Of a stretch of DNA of 37,005 nucleotides, positions 20,001 to 26,980 are shown in pieces; position 1 is the first letter of the stretch, and every line of letters begins with the position of its first letter. This DNA comes from Rubripirellula sp. Its GTDB lineage: Bacteria > Planctomycetota > Planctomycetia > Pirellulales > Pirellulaceae. Location: NCBI GenBank assembly GCA_029245125.1, contig JAQWPZ010000251.1:1-37005 (forward strand). Direction: 5' to 3'. Below the pieces are notes generated by a model. It saw nothing but the letters and a program-made list of their open reading frames with translations, was not told the origin of the DNA and did no database searches. A program made the translations under genes and the position numbers.

Positions 20001-20662
20001 TCGCGAACGCGACCGCGGTCACGATCATCGGGGTCGATCCGGTCGATCACGACTTCAATGTCATGGCGATGCCCGCGGTCCAAGCTGGGTGGCTCGGAGA
20101 GCCGTACCGTATCCCCGTCGACGCGAGCGCGAACGAACCCCTGCTTGCGTAAATCTTCGAAAAGATCTCGGTACTCACCCTTCTTGCCACGAATCAGCGG
20201 TGCCAAGATCCAGAGTGTTTCGTCGCCCGGCAAGCTCAAAATCCGCGATGCAATCGCGTCGCTGCTCTGGGCAGTGATCACCGTGCTACAAGCGGGGCAC
20301 CGTCCCGTGCCGACGCGGGCAAACAAGACACGCAGAAAGTCATAGATCTCAGTGATGGTCCCCACGGTGCTGCGTGGGTTCTTGCCAGTCGACTTTTGGC
20401 TGATCGAGACCGACGGACTGAGACCGCTGACCAGATCGACGTCCGGCTTTGGCAGCTGCCCCATGAATTGCCGGGCGTGGTTACTCAAACTTTCGACGTA
20501 TCGCCTTTGCCCCTCGGCGAACAACGTGTCAAACGCGAGTGAAGATTTCCCGCTCCCAGAGACGCCAGAGAAGCAGATCAACTGTCCTCTTGGCAGCGTC
20601 AGATCGACGTCGCAAAGATTGTGCTCGCGAGCACCCTTGACCTTGATTTCCGTTATCGACAT
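14081..20662 (-). CDS. uvrA: Tandem UvrA fusion (two full UvrA units plus basic tail and extra domain)
   Basis: A 2193-residue protein, more than twice the usual UvrA length of about 940. Each unit has two ATPase sites. Walker A motifs (GxSGSGKSS) lie near residues 34, 670, 1024 and 1645, and the LSGGE signatures near 515, 857, 1486 and 1835, each followed by a LDEP Walker B. Each unit also has the two CxxC...CxxC zinc modules. Unit 1 spans about 1-965, then a basic linker (RRRKRTKKREK), and unit 2 spans about 990-1940. The UvrB-binding region of unit 1 is canonical (APLIRGKKGEYRDLFEDL), while in unit 2 it is divergent. Residues about 1945-2050 are a Lys/Ala/Pro/Ser tail like histone H1, and 2055-2193 form an unassigned domain. 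By family it recognises bulky DNA damage for UvrB loading in nucleotide excision repair. It stands alone, with no uvrB or uvrC nearby. No frameshift or internal stop is present. Confidence 0.97.
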   Translation of the reverse strand: MSITEIKVKGAREHNLCDVDLTLPRGQLICFSGVSGSGKSSLAFDTLFAEGQRRYVESLSNHARQFMGQLPKPDVDLVSGLSPSVSISQKSTGKNPRSTVGTITEIYDFLRVLFARVGTGRCPACSTVITAQSSDAIASRILSLPGDETLWILAPLIRGKKGEYRDLFEDLRKQGFVRARVDGDTVRLSEPPSLDRGHRHDIEVVIDRIDPDDRDRGRVREAIEVALKYGESTLFVSATERNSDHADAPKTDALFSSQYSCGGCGESFRPPTPQLFSFNSPQGMCEACDGLGHLYTFVPELLVPDDKLSVRKGAIALLGKWGDLGRYRRHVYRGVAEAMDQALELSNGAMLETNWCDLPEEARHIWLWGTEQSVQFSWRGGSRAKRYQGSFEGFIPELLGRYRTTRNKMQLRQFEKYMDSMDCPDCAGRRLNAQASAVTIRSGAKPFSKQGGNADLTLPDLCELSIDQLAIFFSDIVLGETEATIAAEAIKEVQQRIGFLLGVGLDYLTLARTAPTLSGGESQRIRLAGQIGSGLVGVLYILDEPSIGLHSRDNDRLIETLLRLRDSGNTLIVVEHDEDTMRAADQIVDFGPGPGIKGGQVVAAGNIDEICQSKRSVTGQFLSGTRAIQPPEQPREIDDQQQLTINAARFHNLKGVDVSIPLRTVTCVTGVSGSGKSSLIGGIVEPLLRNELNGAECEVGDHDSVSGLEHLDKTIAIDQSPIGRTPRSNPATYVKVFDEIRNLFARMSDAKTRGYTASRFSFNVDGGRCASCDGNGATKLEMDFLADIWVTCPVCQGQRYNRETLSVKFKGHSIADVLNLDISQALKLFENIPKVAEKLQTLVDVGLEYLKLGQPSPTLSGGEAQRIKLSRELSKRETGKTLYVLDEPTTGLHFADIELLLKVVHGLADRGNTIVIVEHNVDVIKTADWVIDLGPEGGAGGGTVVAAGRPSDVAKCAASYTGEALARALGIRRRKRTKKREKHEIAAMPDRAKTHVVVEAASEHNLKSVDVEIPRDAMSVFCGPSGSGKSSLAMDTIYAEGQRRYVESLSSYARQFIGQVQKPRVDKIEGLSPAVALEQKNVGHSPRSTVGTVTEIYDYLRILMARLGTMHCPECQQPVGTQTPDQIVDKVLGLPVGTRALLLAPIEVMAGEQSKDTWKSLQSTGYQRVRIDGHTLPLDQAPPLDPRKRQTVQVVIDRIAIDPDERSRITDSVEQALSLGVGVVEVAIADSDREEPDWQVLRHSQHLVCGCCGRSFDNLTPHHFSFNTSLGWCPQCEGLGTQTGTNPAALVTSPSKSLSEGAALLWPSVEQSVSEWMLRALSRHTGIPIDVPMEALTVSHKRILYRGTGSDWIEVRRTDSDSKSKSQELMFRYQFKGFYPALEEASRLTPGLRGKLEQFTAEIDCALCDGSRLRDDAGAVRFRGHTIADLVHMPLDRLAEQVRSWKLDRRERKIAGELVREVQSRVGFLLDVGLDYLTLHRGARTLSGGESQRIRLAAQLGSGLCGVLYVLDEPTIGLHPRDNHRLIKALHRLRDLGNTLLVVEHDRDVIASSDYLCDFGPRAGRHGGRIVAKGTPGQVEPVDESVTAGYIQGTKTIAVPAGRRPVLRKNGEPNVNFLKILGARENNLNAVDLELPLGVFTAVTGPSGSGKSSLIDSILYPVLARRLHRARTRPGRHDKIEGVRFIDKVIQVDQSPLGNSPSSNPATYTGAFDLIRKVFSEIPEAAERRFTARTFSFNVAGGRCETCEGSGQLCVEMHFLPDVYVPCDECNSRRYNQDVLEVKLHGQSIADVLEMQCGDAVELFADYPKISGILQTLCDVGLDYVTLGQSAPTLSGGEAQRVKLASELSRPMTGNTLYLLDEPTTGLHFDDIDKLLSVLQRLVDLGNTVVVIEHNLDVIKCADWIIDMGPGAGVHGGELVFAGTPEALALEAKPKRGKKTGAARSATAPYVKQALQETALPKVEKKKARTSAKKTAAKPAKKVAAKEEAVATSRAPVAKKGSVLEKKSPPTKSPPKKSSPKKSSPMTVAKAKAAPKGKVVAKGKSASKTNSITLDPWRALGRRWHSLHKGFPQGTEPDWPLEIVDRIFELLEQVAGDDSLEFDQPDKVQVKPNGSNQAWAEIETKIPDGLKVTLAGPPEAVDMDQFSALGVNGPIDAIDKQRTRVTLNLTKLQHVRSRKLKSFLKRHLEKSFE
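14595..14649. repeat. 15-bp period coding repeat in the UvrA tail
   Basis: About 3.7 units of a 15-bp sequence rich in T on the plus strand encode, on the minus strand, a repeated five-residue pattern of Ser, Pro and Lys (SPPKK/SSPKK). It forms part of the H1-like tail and is a likely site of length change by slippage. Confidence 0.8.
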
Positions 20663-21128
20663 CCGCCAGCCGTCCTGCGACTTAGTCCTGAGCCCTAAAG
20701 CGTCGGCGAGGTGGCGTTGAAACCGGGCAAAACAGCGAGGGAGTCATGCTCACCATCGTCGATTGATTGTCCCGGCTTTTTGCCCACGTCCTCATCCTAT
20801 CTCGAGATAGCTTACCGGCGAGGCGACCGTTCTATAACCCGCGGCTCACTGACAAAGCGGGGAATCAGCCAAGCCGATCAAGAATCAGTGCGAATGAAAA
20901 ATCGCCGCTGCTGAGAATCAAGCGAGAAAAACGCAGAGAGCGGTGCAGTTAGCTACCCGAAAGTCGGATTGCAGCAGACGCAGCATAAAAATAAAGACGA
21001 ACCGCCCAGCGGATACCGACGAATCGCCCAGCGGATGATCTAGTCAGGCTGGTGGTTTGGCTGGTGCGGCAAGCATCCGCTGGCAGCCCGCTTCGGCTAG
21101 CAGTGCCCCAGACTCAAGCGGCGACTGG
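20663..21128. other. Intergenic region between the UvrA fusion and parA
   Basis: About 465 bases with no credible gene. It must hold the UvrA promoter. Visible structure is limited to an 8-bp inverted pair (GGGCAAAA at 20725-20732 and TTTTGCCC at 20778-20785, 45 bases apart) and a 12-bp direct repeat CGCCCAGCGGAT at 21003-21014 and 21025-21036. No SOS-box-like CTGT-N8-ACAG element was recognised by eye. Confidence 0.5.
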
Positions 21129-21950
21129 CTAAGCAGCGTTGGCGACCGGCGTTACGAGGGACTCTTCTTGAGCGATCACTTCTTCGGCTAACGCTCGGTA
21201 ATCGGTCGATCCATTGCTGCCGGGTGCATACTGAAAGATTGACTGCCCGAAACTGGGTGCTTCGGCGAGGCGAATATTTCGGCGAATCCGAGTCTCAAAG
21301 AATTTCGCCAATCGGAAGAAGTCACGGGCACCTTTTGTCGCCTGGAAAAACTCGTCGATGTCGGTGCTGACTTCAGCAGCCAGTCGGGTGTTTGAGTCGT
21401 ACATGCAGAGCATCACACCGGACAACCGCAAATCGCTATTGAGCCGCCGAGAAACCACCTCGATCGTTCTCAACAACTTGCTTAGCCCATGCAGGGCCAA
21501 AAAATGGGGCTGAAGCGGCAAAAACACCTCGTTGACTGCCACCAACGCATTGACCGTCAACACACCCAAACTGGGCGGGCAGTCGAGCACCAAGTAATCG
21601 AAGTCGGCTGGGTCGTCGTGCATCCGATCCCGCAGAATCATTTCCCGGCCTACTTCACCGGCCAATTCCAGTTCGGCAGCAGCGAGATCGAGGTTGGAAG
21701 GGACGACCGACAGGTTATCGTTCAAATGACGGCGTGCTTGTTCGAGCGACGCGTTGCCACACAACACTTCATACATGCTCGGCTCGCCGTCCAATGCGGT
21801 GATGCCAAGATGAAGCGAGGCGTGTGCCTGTGGATCCAAATCCATCAAACAAACACGGCGGCCGCTTTCGGACAGCGCTGCGGCTAAGTTCACCGAACTG
21901 GTGGTCTTGCCGACTCCGCCCTTCTGATTGATCACGGCGATGCTACGCAT
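21129..21950 (-). CDS. parA: ParA/Soj-family ATPase
   Basis: A 273-residue deviant-Walker ATPase. The KGGVGKTT motif spans residues 10-17 with signature Lys K10, the Walker A-prime DLDPQ is at 38-41, and the Walker B-like strand DYLVLDCPPSLG lies at 118-129. The length and the R-x-N-I-x-LAEAPSFG motif near the C terminus are typical of chromosomal Soj/ParA proteins. The family forms ATP-dependent dimers that bind DNA non-specifically to segregate replicons or position cargo. No parB is in the window, so it may be an orphan that positions another structure, or parB is elsewhere. A small gene lies 51 bases upstream on the same strand and is probably cotranscribed. The family call is firm; the cargo is unknown. 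Confidence 0.95.
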   Translation of the reverse strand: MRSIAVINQKGGVGKTTSSVNLAAALSESGRRVCLMDLDPQAHASLHLGITALDGEPSMYEVLCGNASLEQARRHLNDNLSVVPSNLDLAAAELELAGEVGREMILRDRMHDDPADFDYLVLDCPPSLGVLTVNALVAVNEVFLPLQPHFLALHGLSKLLRTIEVVSRRLNSDLRLSGVMLCMYDSNTRLAAEVSTDIDEFFQATKGARDFFRLAKFFETRIRRNIRLAEAPSFGQSIFQYAPGSNGSTDYRALAEEVIAQEESLVTPVANAA

Positions 21951-22001
21951 GATGGGATCCTTTTGATTGGTCGCTTGGTTTTAGGGACCCGAGGAATGCC
22001 G

Positions 22002-22262
22002 CTAGGCTACCCGTCGAGATTGCAGTCGCTGATACGCCAGCAGCACCTCGTACAGATCAGCGTCGATCCGCACGGTGTCCTCAGCGAAATCACTCAGCCA
22101 GGCACGATCGTTGTTCGCCGCATCGATCAATAGCGGGACGATCTGTCCCAACGCAATGGAAACAGTCCGCGGCTCGGCCGTTCCCGAAATTCGCTCTAGT
22201 TCACGTTCCTTACGATCATCCGAAATGACAGGCTGAAAAACTCGAAGGGAAGGTTTGCTCAT
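22002..22262 (-). CDS. Small hypothetical protein upstream of parA
   Basis: An 86-residue protein. The ATG at 22262 is chosen over a longer frame because the residues beyond it look non-coding. The N-terminal third is charged (DDRKERELERI) and the C-terminal part forms likely helices (IALGQIVPLLIDAANNDRAWLSDFAEDTVRI, then a Leu/Arg-rich helix). There is no signal or membrane segment. It lies just upstream of parA on the same strand, so it may be a partner of that ATPase, for example a small regulator or cargo adaptor; this is inference. I do not recognise its family. Confidence 0.65.
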   Translation of the reverse strand: MSKPSLRVFQPVISDDRKERELERISGTAEPRTVSIALGQIVPLLIDAANNDRAWLSDFAEDTVRIDADLYEVLLAYQRLQSRRVA

Positions 22263-22663
22263 TTCGGGCCGTATCGCTGGAAGGTGATTGAATGCAGGGG
22301 AAGGACACTTGCCTGGAAAGTACGGGGCAGCACGTTCCAACAGGCTTATCGACTTTGCGGGTTAGGTAAATTAAACGGAATTGGAAGATTTTGACGGTTT
22401 TTTCTGGATCTGCGTGCTCGGAGGCAAGTGCGCAGGCCCTCGAAGCGACTTCCTGACCCAATCCAGCGGCTCAAAATCGTGTAAAACCTGGGAGACCTGG
22501 ATGACGGCTGGGGCGAGGCTTGGCACCGCGTACCCAATTCCCGATGGCTTTTTGCGACCCGACGTTCCAGTCGCTTTTCGCCACCCGATGCTGCAGTGTT
22601 CCTGTGCCTCGCCATCTTCCAGTGATTCCTTTCTAGCAGCTCTAATTGAGACGAATTGCATTT
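22263..22663. other. Divergent intergenic region between parA unit and sulfatase
   Basis: About 400 bases between genes transcribed away from each other, so promoters in both directions are expected here. No protein-coding frame with an acceptable start or recognisable product was found, and no strong repeat or hairpin stands out. Confidence 0.5.
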
Positions 22664-24133
22664 ATGATTTTTCGGCCGATCAACACAATGGCAGCGTTTC
22701 TGCTTCTGAGCTTCTTGGCACCACTGCAGGCGGCAGAACGCCCGCCCAACATCGTCTGGATCGTGGGTGAGAACTTTGATTTGGATTTTGGCTGCTATGG
22801 GGCGACGAATGTCCGGACTCCCAACGTCGATCGATTGGCGGATGAAGGAATGCGTTTCACGCACGCGTTTTCGACCTCGCCTGTTTGTGCTCCCAGTCGC
22901 AGCGCGTTTATGACAGGCATGTACGCAACGACGACAGATACTCACCACATGCGTTCTCATCGGGACGATCAATTTCGCCTTCCCGCCGGGGTACGACCGC
23001 TAACTCAACGCTTGGCCGATGCTGGCTACCAAACCGCCAATGTGACCCACATTGGCGATTCCGTGGTGGGAACTGGAAAATTGGATTTGAACTTTGTAAA
23101 TGAGGGACCTCTCTATGCCACAAAACTATGGTCCGAGATAGACACCTCGAAACCGTTCTTCGCGCAGTTCAACATGCCCGAGGCAGAGTACGACATCTAT
23201 GACCGCAAGTCTGCTGAAAAAGAGCGAGTGGTTTGGGTGGGAGAGGAATGGCACCCAGCCGTCGCAACTCCTGAAAACGTGACTCCACCGCCTTACTACC
23301 CTGACCACCCAATCGTCCGCCAGGAGTGGGCCCGCTACCTGAACTCTGCCAGCGGTATGGATATACGAATCGGATCGATTTTAGAGCAACTGCAAAAAGA
23401 TGGTGTGGCAGATGACACCGTGGTTATCTTCTTTGGCGACAATGGTCGCCTCGAAGCACGTGGCATCCATTGGTGCTTTGACAGTGGCTTGCATGTCCCA
23501 CTCGTAATCCGTTGGGCCAAAAATCACTCCCCGCCCAAGCATTTCACGGTTGGCGGCGTCGACGAGCGAGTGGTGAGCCTAATCGACCTGACGGCAACCA
23601 CGCTGGCGATCGCCGGCCTTGAGATTCCTCCGACGATGCAGGGCAGACGATTATTCGGTGATGAAATTGGCGCACCGCGACGCTACGCTTTTTCAGCGCG
23701 AGACCGCATCGATGAAACTCAGGTGCGGCAGCGTTCTGTTCGTGGAAAACGATTCCACTACGTACGCAACTACACCGAAGGCGCCGGCTTTTCGACGCTG
23801 AACCGATACAAGGAAAAGTGCTTCCTCGTCAAACCGCTGATGCGTGAGATGCTGGCCGCGGGAACCTTGAGCGGACCTCCAGCGGACCTCATGAAACCGT
23901 TTCCCAAAGAACAGCTTTTCGACACGGTCAACGATCGTTTCGAAATAAATAATCTCGCTGAATCGAACGAGCATCGCGAGCAACTGCTGCAGATGAGAGC
24001 GGCGTTGGACACTTGGATTGCCGAGACCGGTGACCGAGGACACATCCCCGAATCACCGGAAATCGTTGCCCCGTTTTTGCAAGAAATGCACGATTGGTTT
24101 GGCACACCTGCCTGGGCGGATCAGCCAAAATAG
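22664..24133 (+). CDS. Secreted sulfatase, type I (N-sulfoglucosamine-sulfohydrolase-like)
   Basis: A 489-residue arylsulfatase-superfamily enzyme. ATG 22664 is chosen over an upstream in-frame TTG; it gives a signal peptide (hydrophobic core AAFLLLSFLAPL, cleavage near LQAAE). The formylglycine motif C-x-P-S-R starts at C75 (CAPSRSAFMTG), so Cys75 should be oxidised by a formylglycine-generating enzyme. A GDNG metal motif and the following RGIHWCFDSGLHVPLVIRW segment match SGSH-like sulfatases. The first metal-binding motif, usually with two acidic residues, reads G-E-N here. By family it removes sulfate esters or N-sulfate from polysaccharides outside the cytoplasm, a common planctomycete trait in marine habitats. 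The substrate cannot be told from sequence. No maturase gene is in the window. Confidence 0.94.
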   Translation: MIFRPINTMAAFLLLSFLAPLQAAERPPNIVWIVGENFDLDFGCYGATNVRTPNVDRLADEGMRFTHAFSTSPVCAPSRSAFMTGMYATTTDTHHMRSHRDDQFRLPAGVRPLTQRLADAGYQTANVTHIGDSVVGTGKLDLNFVNEGPLYATKLWSEIDTSKPFFAQFNMPEAEYDIYDRKSAEKERVVWVGEEWHPAVATPENVTPPPYYPDHPIVRQEWARYLNSASGMDIRIGSILEQLQKDGVADDTVVIFFGDNGRLEARGIHWCFDSGLHVPLVIRWAKNHSPPKHFTVGGVDERVVSLIDLTATTLAIAGLEIPPTMQGRRLFGDEIGAPRRYAFSARDRIDETQVRQRSVRGKRFHYVRNYTEGAGFSTLNRYKEKCFLVKPLMREMLAAGTLSGPPADLMKPFPKEQLFDTVNDRFEINNLAESNEHREQLLQMRAALDTWIAETGDRGHIPESPEIVAPFLQEMHDWFGTPAWADQPK

Positions 24134-24345
24134 CGATTTACAACATCGGATACCACTGCCTTCGGTGTCCAGAATCAAACGGGCATTGATCGTCGCTCCC
24201 GTTCATCGGTCGATGCCGGTGGTTTATACTAGACCAGGCTCGTATCGGACCCCAGCGGCATCCTGTTTGGATTCTCGTAACACCGACGCGGTCGCCCCAA
24301 TTCTGGAAAGCCTGGTGACCTCGTCTCGTCCCTAAGGAAAACTGC

Positions 24346-25089
24346 ATGAGCGAATACGGCGGATTCAGTGACGACTTCTATCTGAACATGAATTTGTGCA
24401 CCGAGATGGAATTGCCGCAGAACCGCGAGTCGGTGCTGCACTATTTCGAGCAAGTGCGTCGCCGATACCCGAAAATGCAGAATTTTTACTCTCGCGAAAA
24501 AGCGGAATTCGTCCTGGAAGAGGAGAAAGACGCTGGTGGCTACCGCTGGGTTTCGGTCGAATCCAAGCGGGTCAACAGTGGCGTCGTGAACCCTGACAGC
24601 TATGAATCAGCCATCGATCAACATCGTTCAGTTCTGGAACTCATTCCTTACGAATTGTCCATCAGTCCGCTGGATTGCGAATCGCTAAGCGTGATGGCCG
24701 GATTTGATTTTGCGTACCGTGGAAATCACAACGAAGTGTTAGCCGAAGCGATCGGCATCGCACCGTCACTCGATCAAGCTTTATCGGTGCCCCACGAGAA
24801 ACTTCTCTCCTATGAACCGGTGATGCAATTCGCGCTAGACGAAGACTGTCGGACGCAGTGCCGCATCAGCTTCGAATCGCGAACGACGGCTTATCAAGTG
24901 CGAACTGGTGAGTTTGGCGACGAACAGATCAGCGTCTATCTGCGTGTGACGCGATACGATTCCCTCGGCCCAGACGAAACGTATGCCGGCGAGTTGGATC
25001 GATTGGCTGGCCTATGCCGTGAATTAGTGGATGGCTATCTGGTGACGAAAATCCTGCGTCCGCTGCAACAAACAATTTCCCTACGTTGA
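24346..25089 (+). CDS. Hypothetical soluble protein
   Basis: A 247-residue protein with no signal peptide or membrane segment. The ATG at 24346 is supported by AAGGA 8 bases upstream. The N-terminal part has a dense charged pattern (LPQNRESVLHYFEQVRRRYPKMQNFY), and the middle and end alternate strands and helices (LIPYELSISPLDCESLSVMAGFDFAYRGNHNEVLAEAI; VYLRVTRYDSLGPDETYAGELDRLAGL). The composition is that of a real globular protein. It is flanked by the sulfatase, 212 bases upstream, and by the convergent larC, 91 bases downstream, so it probably has its own promoter. I do not recognise a family and propose no function. Confidence 0.85.
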   Translation: MSEYGGFSDDFYLNMNLCTEMELPQNRESVLHYFEQVRRRYPKMQNFYSREKAEFVLEEEKDAGGYRWVSVESKRVNSGVVNPDSYESAIDQHRSVLELIPYELSISPLDCESLSVMAGFDFAYRGNHNEVLAEAIGIAPSLDQALSVPHEKLLSYEPVMQFALDEDCRTQCRISFESRTTAYQVRTGEFGDEQISVYLRVTRYDSLGPDETYAGELDRLAGLCRELVDGYLVTKILRPLQQTISLR

Positions 25090-25180
25090 CCGCATTAACT
25101 TCTTGTCACCACAACTCAAAGTTAACGACAAAGGGCCGGCAACAAGCCGAGACGTCAGGGCACCGTTCATGCCAACTCGT

Positions 25181-26377
25181 TCACGGCTGTGAATTCCACG
25201 CTGCTTCAGCAAGCTTTCGAATCTCGTCGGTCGTGGTTTGATTGGCGGTGGCAAAAGAACGGGCGTCGTCATCTTCGACGCTGAATCTTTCCGTGCCATT
25301 GGGCAGATGCACTACCTTGCCCCGAATAGGGCCGAGCGAGGTTTCCACCGTCACACTTTTACGGATCAGCTTGTGACGATCGACGGCATAACGTCGAATG
25401 CCAATTGAATGCGAATGCTCAAAGATAATTGTCTCCAGCAAAGCGACTCGCGTCGACGGTGCAATCACTTGCAGCGTGATCCCCGCACGCCCCTTTTTCA
25501 TCAGGCAAGGCATTTGCACGACATCAAGTGCGCCGGCATCGCGGAGACGATCAGAACAGTCAGCTAATTGTTCGCCAGTGGAATCATCAACCGTTGTCTC
25601 CAGCACGACCACGCGATCCGATTCGATGCTGTCACTCCACGTCGCAGATGGCTCGGCAGATTTCCCCAGCAAGACTCGCAGCACGTTTGCCTGGCCCTCG
25701 AGGTCTTTTGTACCGGCACCATAGCCGACTCGATCGATGACCATCGACGGCACGGGACCAAACGATTGCGCACACGCTTTTAAGATCGCTGCACCCGTCG
25801 GCGTGGTCAGCTCGGCATCAACATCACAAGTGGCAATGGGAATGCCACGCAGTAACTCGGCGGTCGCCGGAGCTGGCACACTGACCCGCCCGTGAGCGAT
25901 CGTGATCTCGCCTGTTCCGGTGGGGACTGGGGATGCAACGAGCGCCTCGATATCCAATTGGTGCATGGCGACCGCAACACCCACGATGTCGGCAATGGAA
26001 TCGATCGCTCCTACCTCGTGGAAATGAACCTTTTCAAGCGTCGTCCCGTGGACCTTCGCCTCGGCCTCGGCCACTTGCCCAAAAATCTGGTGAGCCGTCT
26101 GCTTTGCCGCATCCTCGATGTCGCTGGCGCCGTCGATCATCTCGGTGATGTGGTGCAGATGACGATGGGCGTGCTCGGGTGGATGATCAATCTGGATCGA
26201 GAGAGCTCGGAAGCCACACTTCTTGACCTCTTGCGAGCGAATCGAGAGCTCGGGCAGGCCCATCGACCGAATCGCATACTCGATCCCCGCCAAGTCAGCT
26301 CCGAGGTCCGTTAAGGCGCCAAGAGTCATATCGCCGCTAATCCCACTGCGGCAGTCGAAGTAGGCAAGTTGGCCCAT
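25181..26377 (-). CDS. larC: LarC, nickel-pincer cofactor cyclometallase
   Basis: A 398-residue protein of the LarC (former DUF111) family. ATG 26377 is chosen over an upstream in-frame TTG because the family motif YFDCRSGISGDMTLGAL follows it directly. Other family features are a His-rich stretch (HAHRHLHHI, about residues 71-79), HFHEVGAIDSIADIVG, a TPTGAAIL motif, and a C-terminal half with VVVLETTVDDSTGE. In the known pathway LarC inserts Ni into the pyridinium bis-thiocarboxylate made by LarB and LarE. The cofactor serves lactate racemase and related 2-hydroxyacid racemases or epimerases. In Lactobacillus the gene is split by a programmed frameshift; here it is one continuous frame. No larA, larB or larE is in the window. 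It converges with the hypothetical gene to its left. Confidence 0.95.
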   Translation of the reverse strand: MGQLAYFDCRSGISGDMTLGALTDLGADLAGIEYAIRSMGLPELSIRSQEVKKCGFRALSIQIDHPPEHAHRHLHHITEMIDGASDIEDAAKQTAHQIFGQVAEAEAKVHGTTLEKVHFHEVGAIDSIADIVGVAVAMHQLDIEALVASPVPTGTGEITIAHGRVSVPAPATAELLRGIPIATCDVDAELTTPTGAAILKACAQSFGPVPSMVIDRVGYGAGTKDLEGQANVLRVLLGKSAEPSATWSDSIESDRVVVLETTVDDSTGEQLADCSDRLRDAGALDVVQMPCLMKKGRAGITLQVIAPSTRVALLETIIFEHSHSIGIRRYAVDRHKLIRKSVTVETSLGPIRGKVVHLPNGTERFSVEDDDARSFATANQTTTDEIRKLAEAAWNSQP

Positions 26378-26827
26378 TTGTGCAAAACCTTTGAATTGAA
26401 TCGTTTGAAGATGGTTCGGATCGAACAGCTCATCCAACGAAATGAGCTGCAGGCTATTGAAACGTCAGCAGCAATCCCCCCCATCAGTACTGACAGGGCA
26501 GGTGGCCTTTGTACGGTTCTCGACGATTTTAGAGCCTGTGGAAACACATGAACTGCAGGAACAACTCTCTAGCAGCTCGCTGAGCCGCCGTTTGAGCCGC
26601 CCCCGGGACGACTCAAAAGAGACGAAAAGGCAGGATTGCCACGCCAATTCCGTTTCCAGATCGAGTCTCCCCTTGGCTTTCTACGACGAGTCTGGGCCCC
26701 AGGATACGTTTGGCGTTGAAGGATTCCGAGAACTCGCTATACTTCCGCCGGACGGCGTCCCGAGGAATCGGAGACGGCGTCGCAACAAGTAATAACCATA
26801 TACGATACGCAGAGTTAGATCGATCCG
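26378..26827. other. Divergent intergenic region between larC and rpmJ
   Basis: About 450 bases separating genes that read away from each other, so both promoters should be here. Just before rpmJ, a TACGAT hexamer near 26801-26806 could be a -10 element, but no convincing -35 accompanies it. No gene or strong repeat was found. Confidence 0.5.
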
Positions 26828-26980
26828 ATGAAAGTCGTTAGTAGCATCGGCGCGTTAAAATATCGCCACCCTGATTGCCAAGTCGTTAAGCGTCGTGGCC
26901 GCATCTACGTGATTTGCAAATCAAATCCGAAATTTAAGGTGCGGCAAGGTGGAGCAAAAGTCAAAAAGACTCGTCGCTAG
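26828..26980 (+). CDS. rpmJ: 50S ribosomal protein L36 (C-minus form) with short basic extension
   Basis: A 50-residue protein. The sequence after residue 10 closely follows bacterial L36 ([28 protein letters not shown]). Of the four zinc ligands of the classic form, only two Cys remain (C17 and C30); the first Cys and the His are replaced, as in zinc-independent paralogues. Ordinary L36 ends at the G of RQG; here nine residues follow (GAKVKKTRR). L36 is a small, basic subunit of the large ribosomal particle. The gene is separate from any ribosomal operon, as is common for this paralogue. Its last 32 bases overlap the start of the downstream lipoprotein gene in another frame. Confidence 0.95.
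   Translation: MKVVSSIGALKYRHPDCQVVKRRGRIYVICKSNPKFKVRQGGAKVKKTRR

Noticed and set aside
20725-20785. 8-bp inverted pair as a terminator or riboswitch
   Set aside because: The loop of 45 bases and short stem are not better than chance.
22346-22972. 208-residue minus-strand frame over the sulfatase start
   Set aside because: It overlaps the signal peptide and catalytic motif of a certain gene on the other strand.
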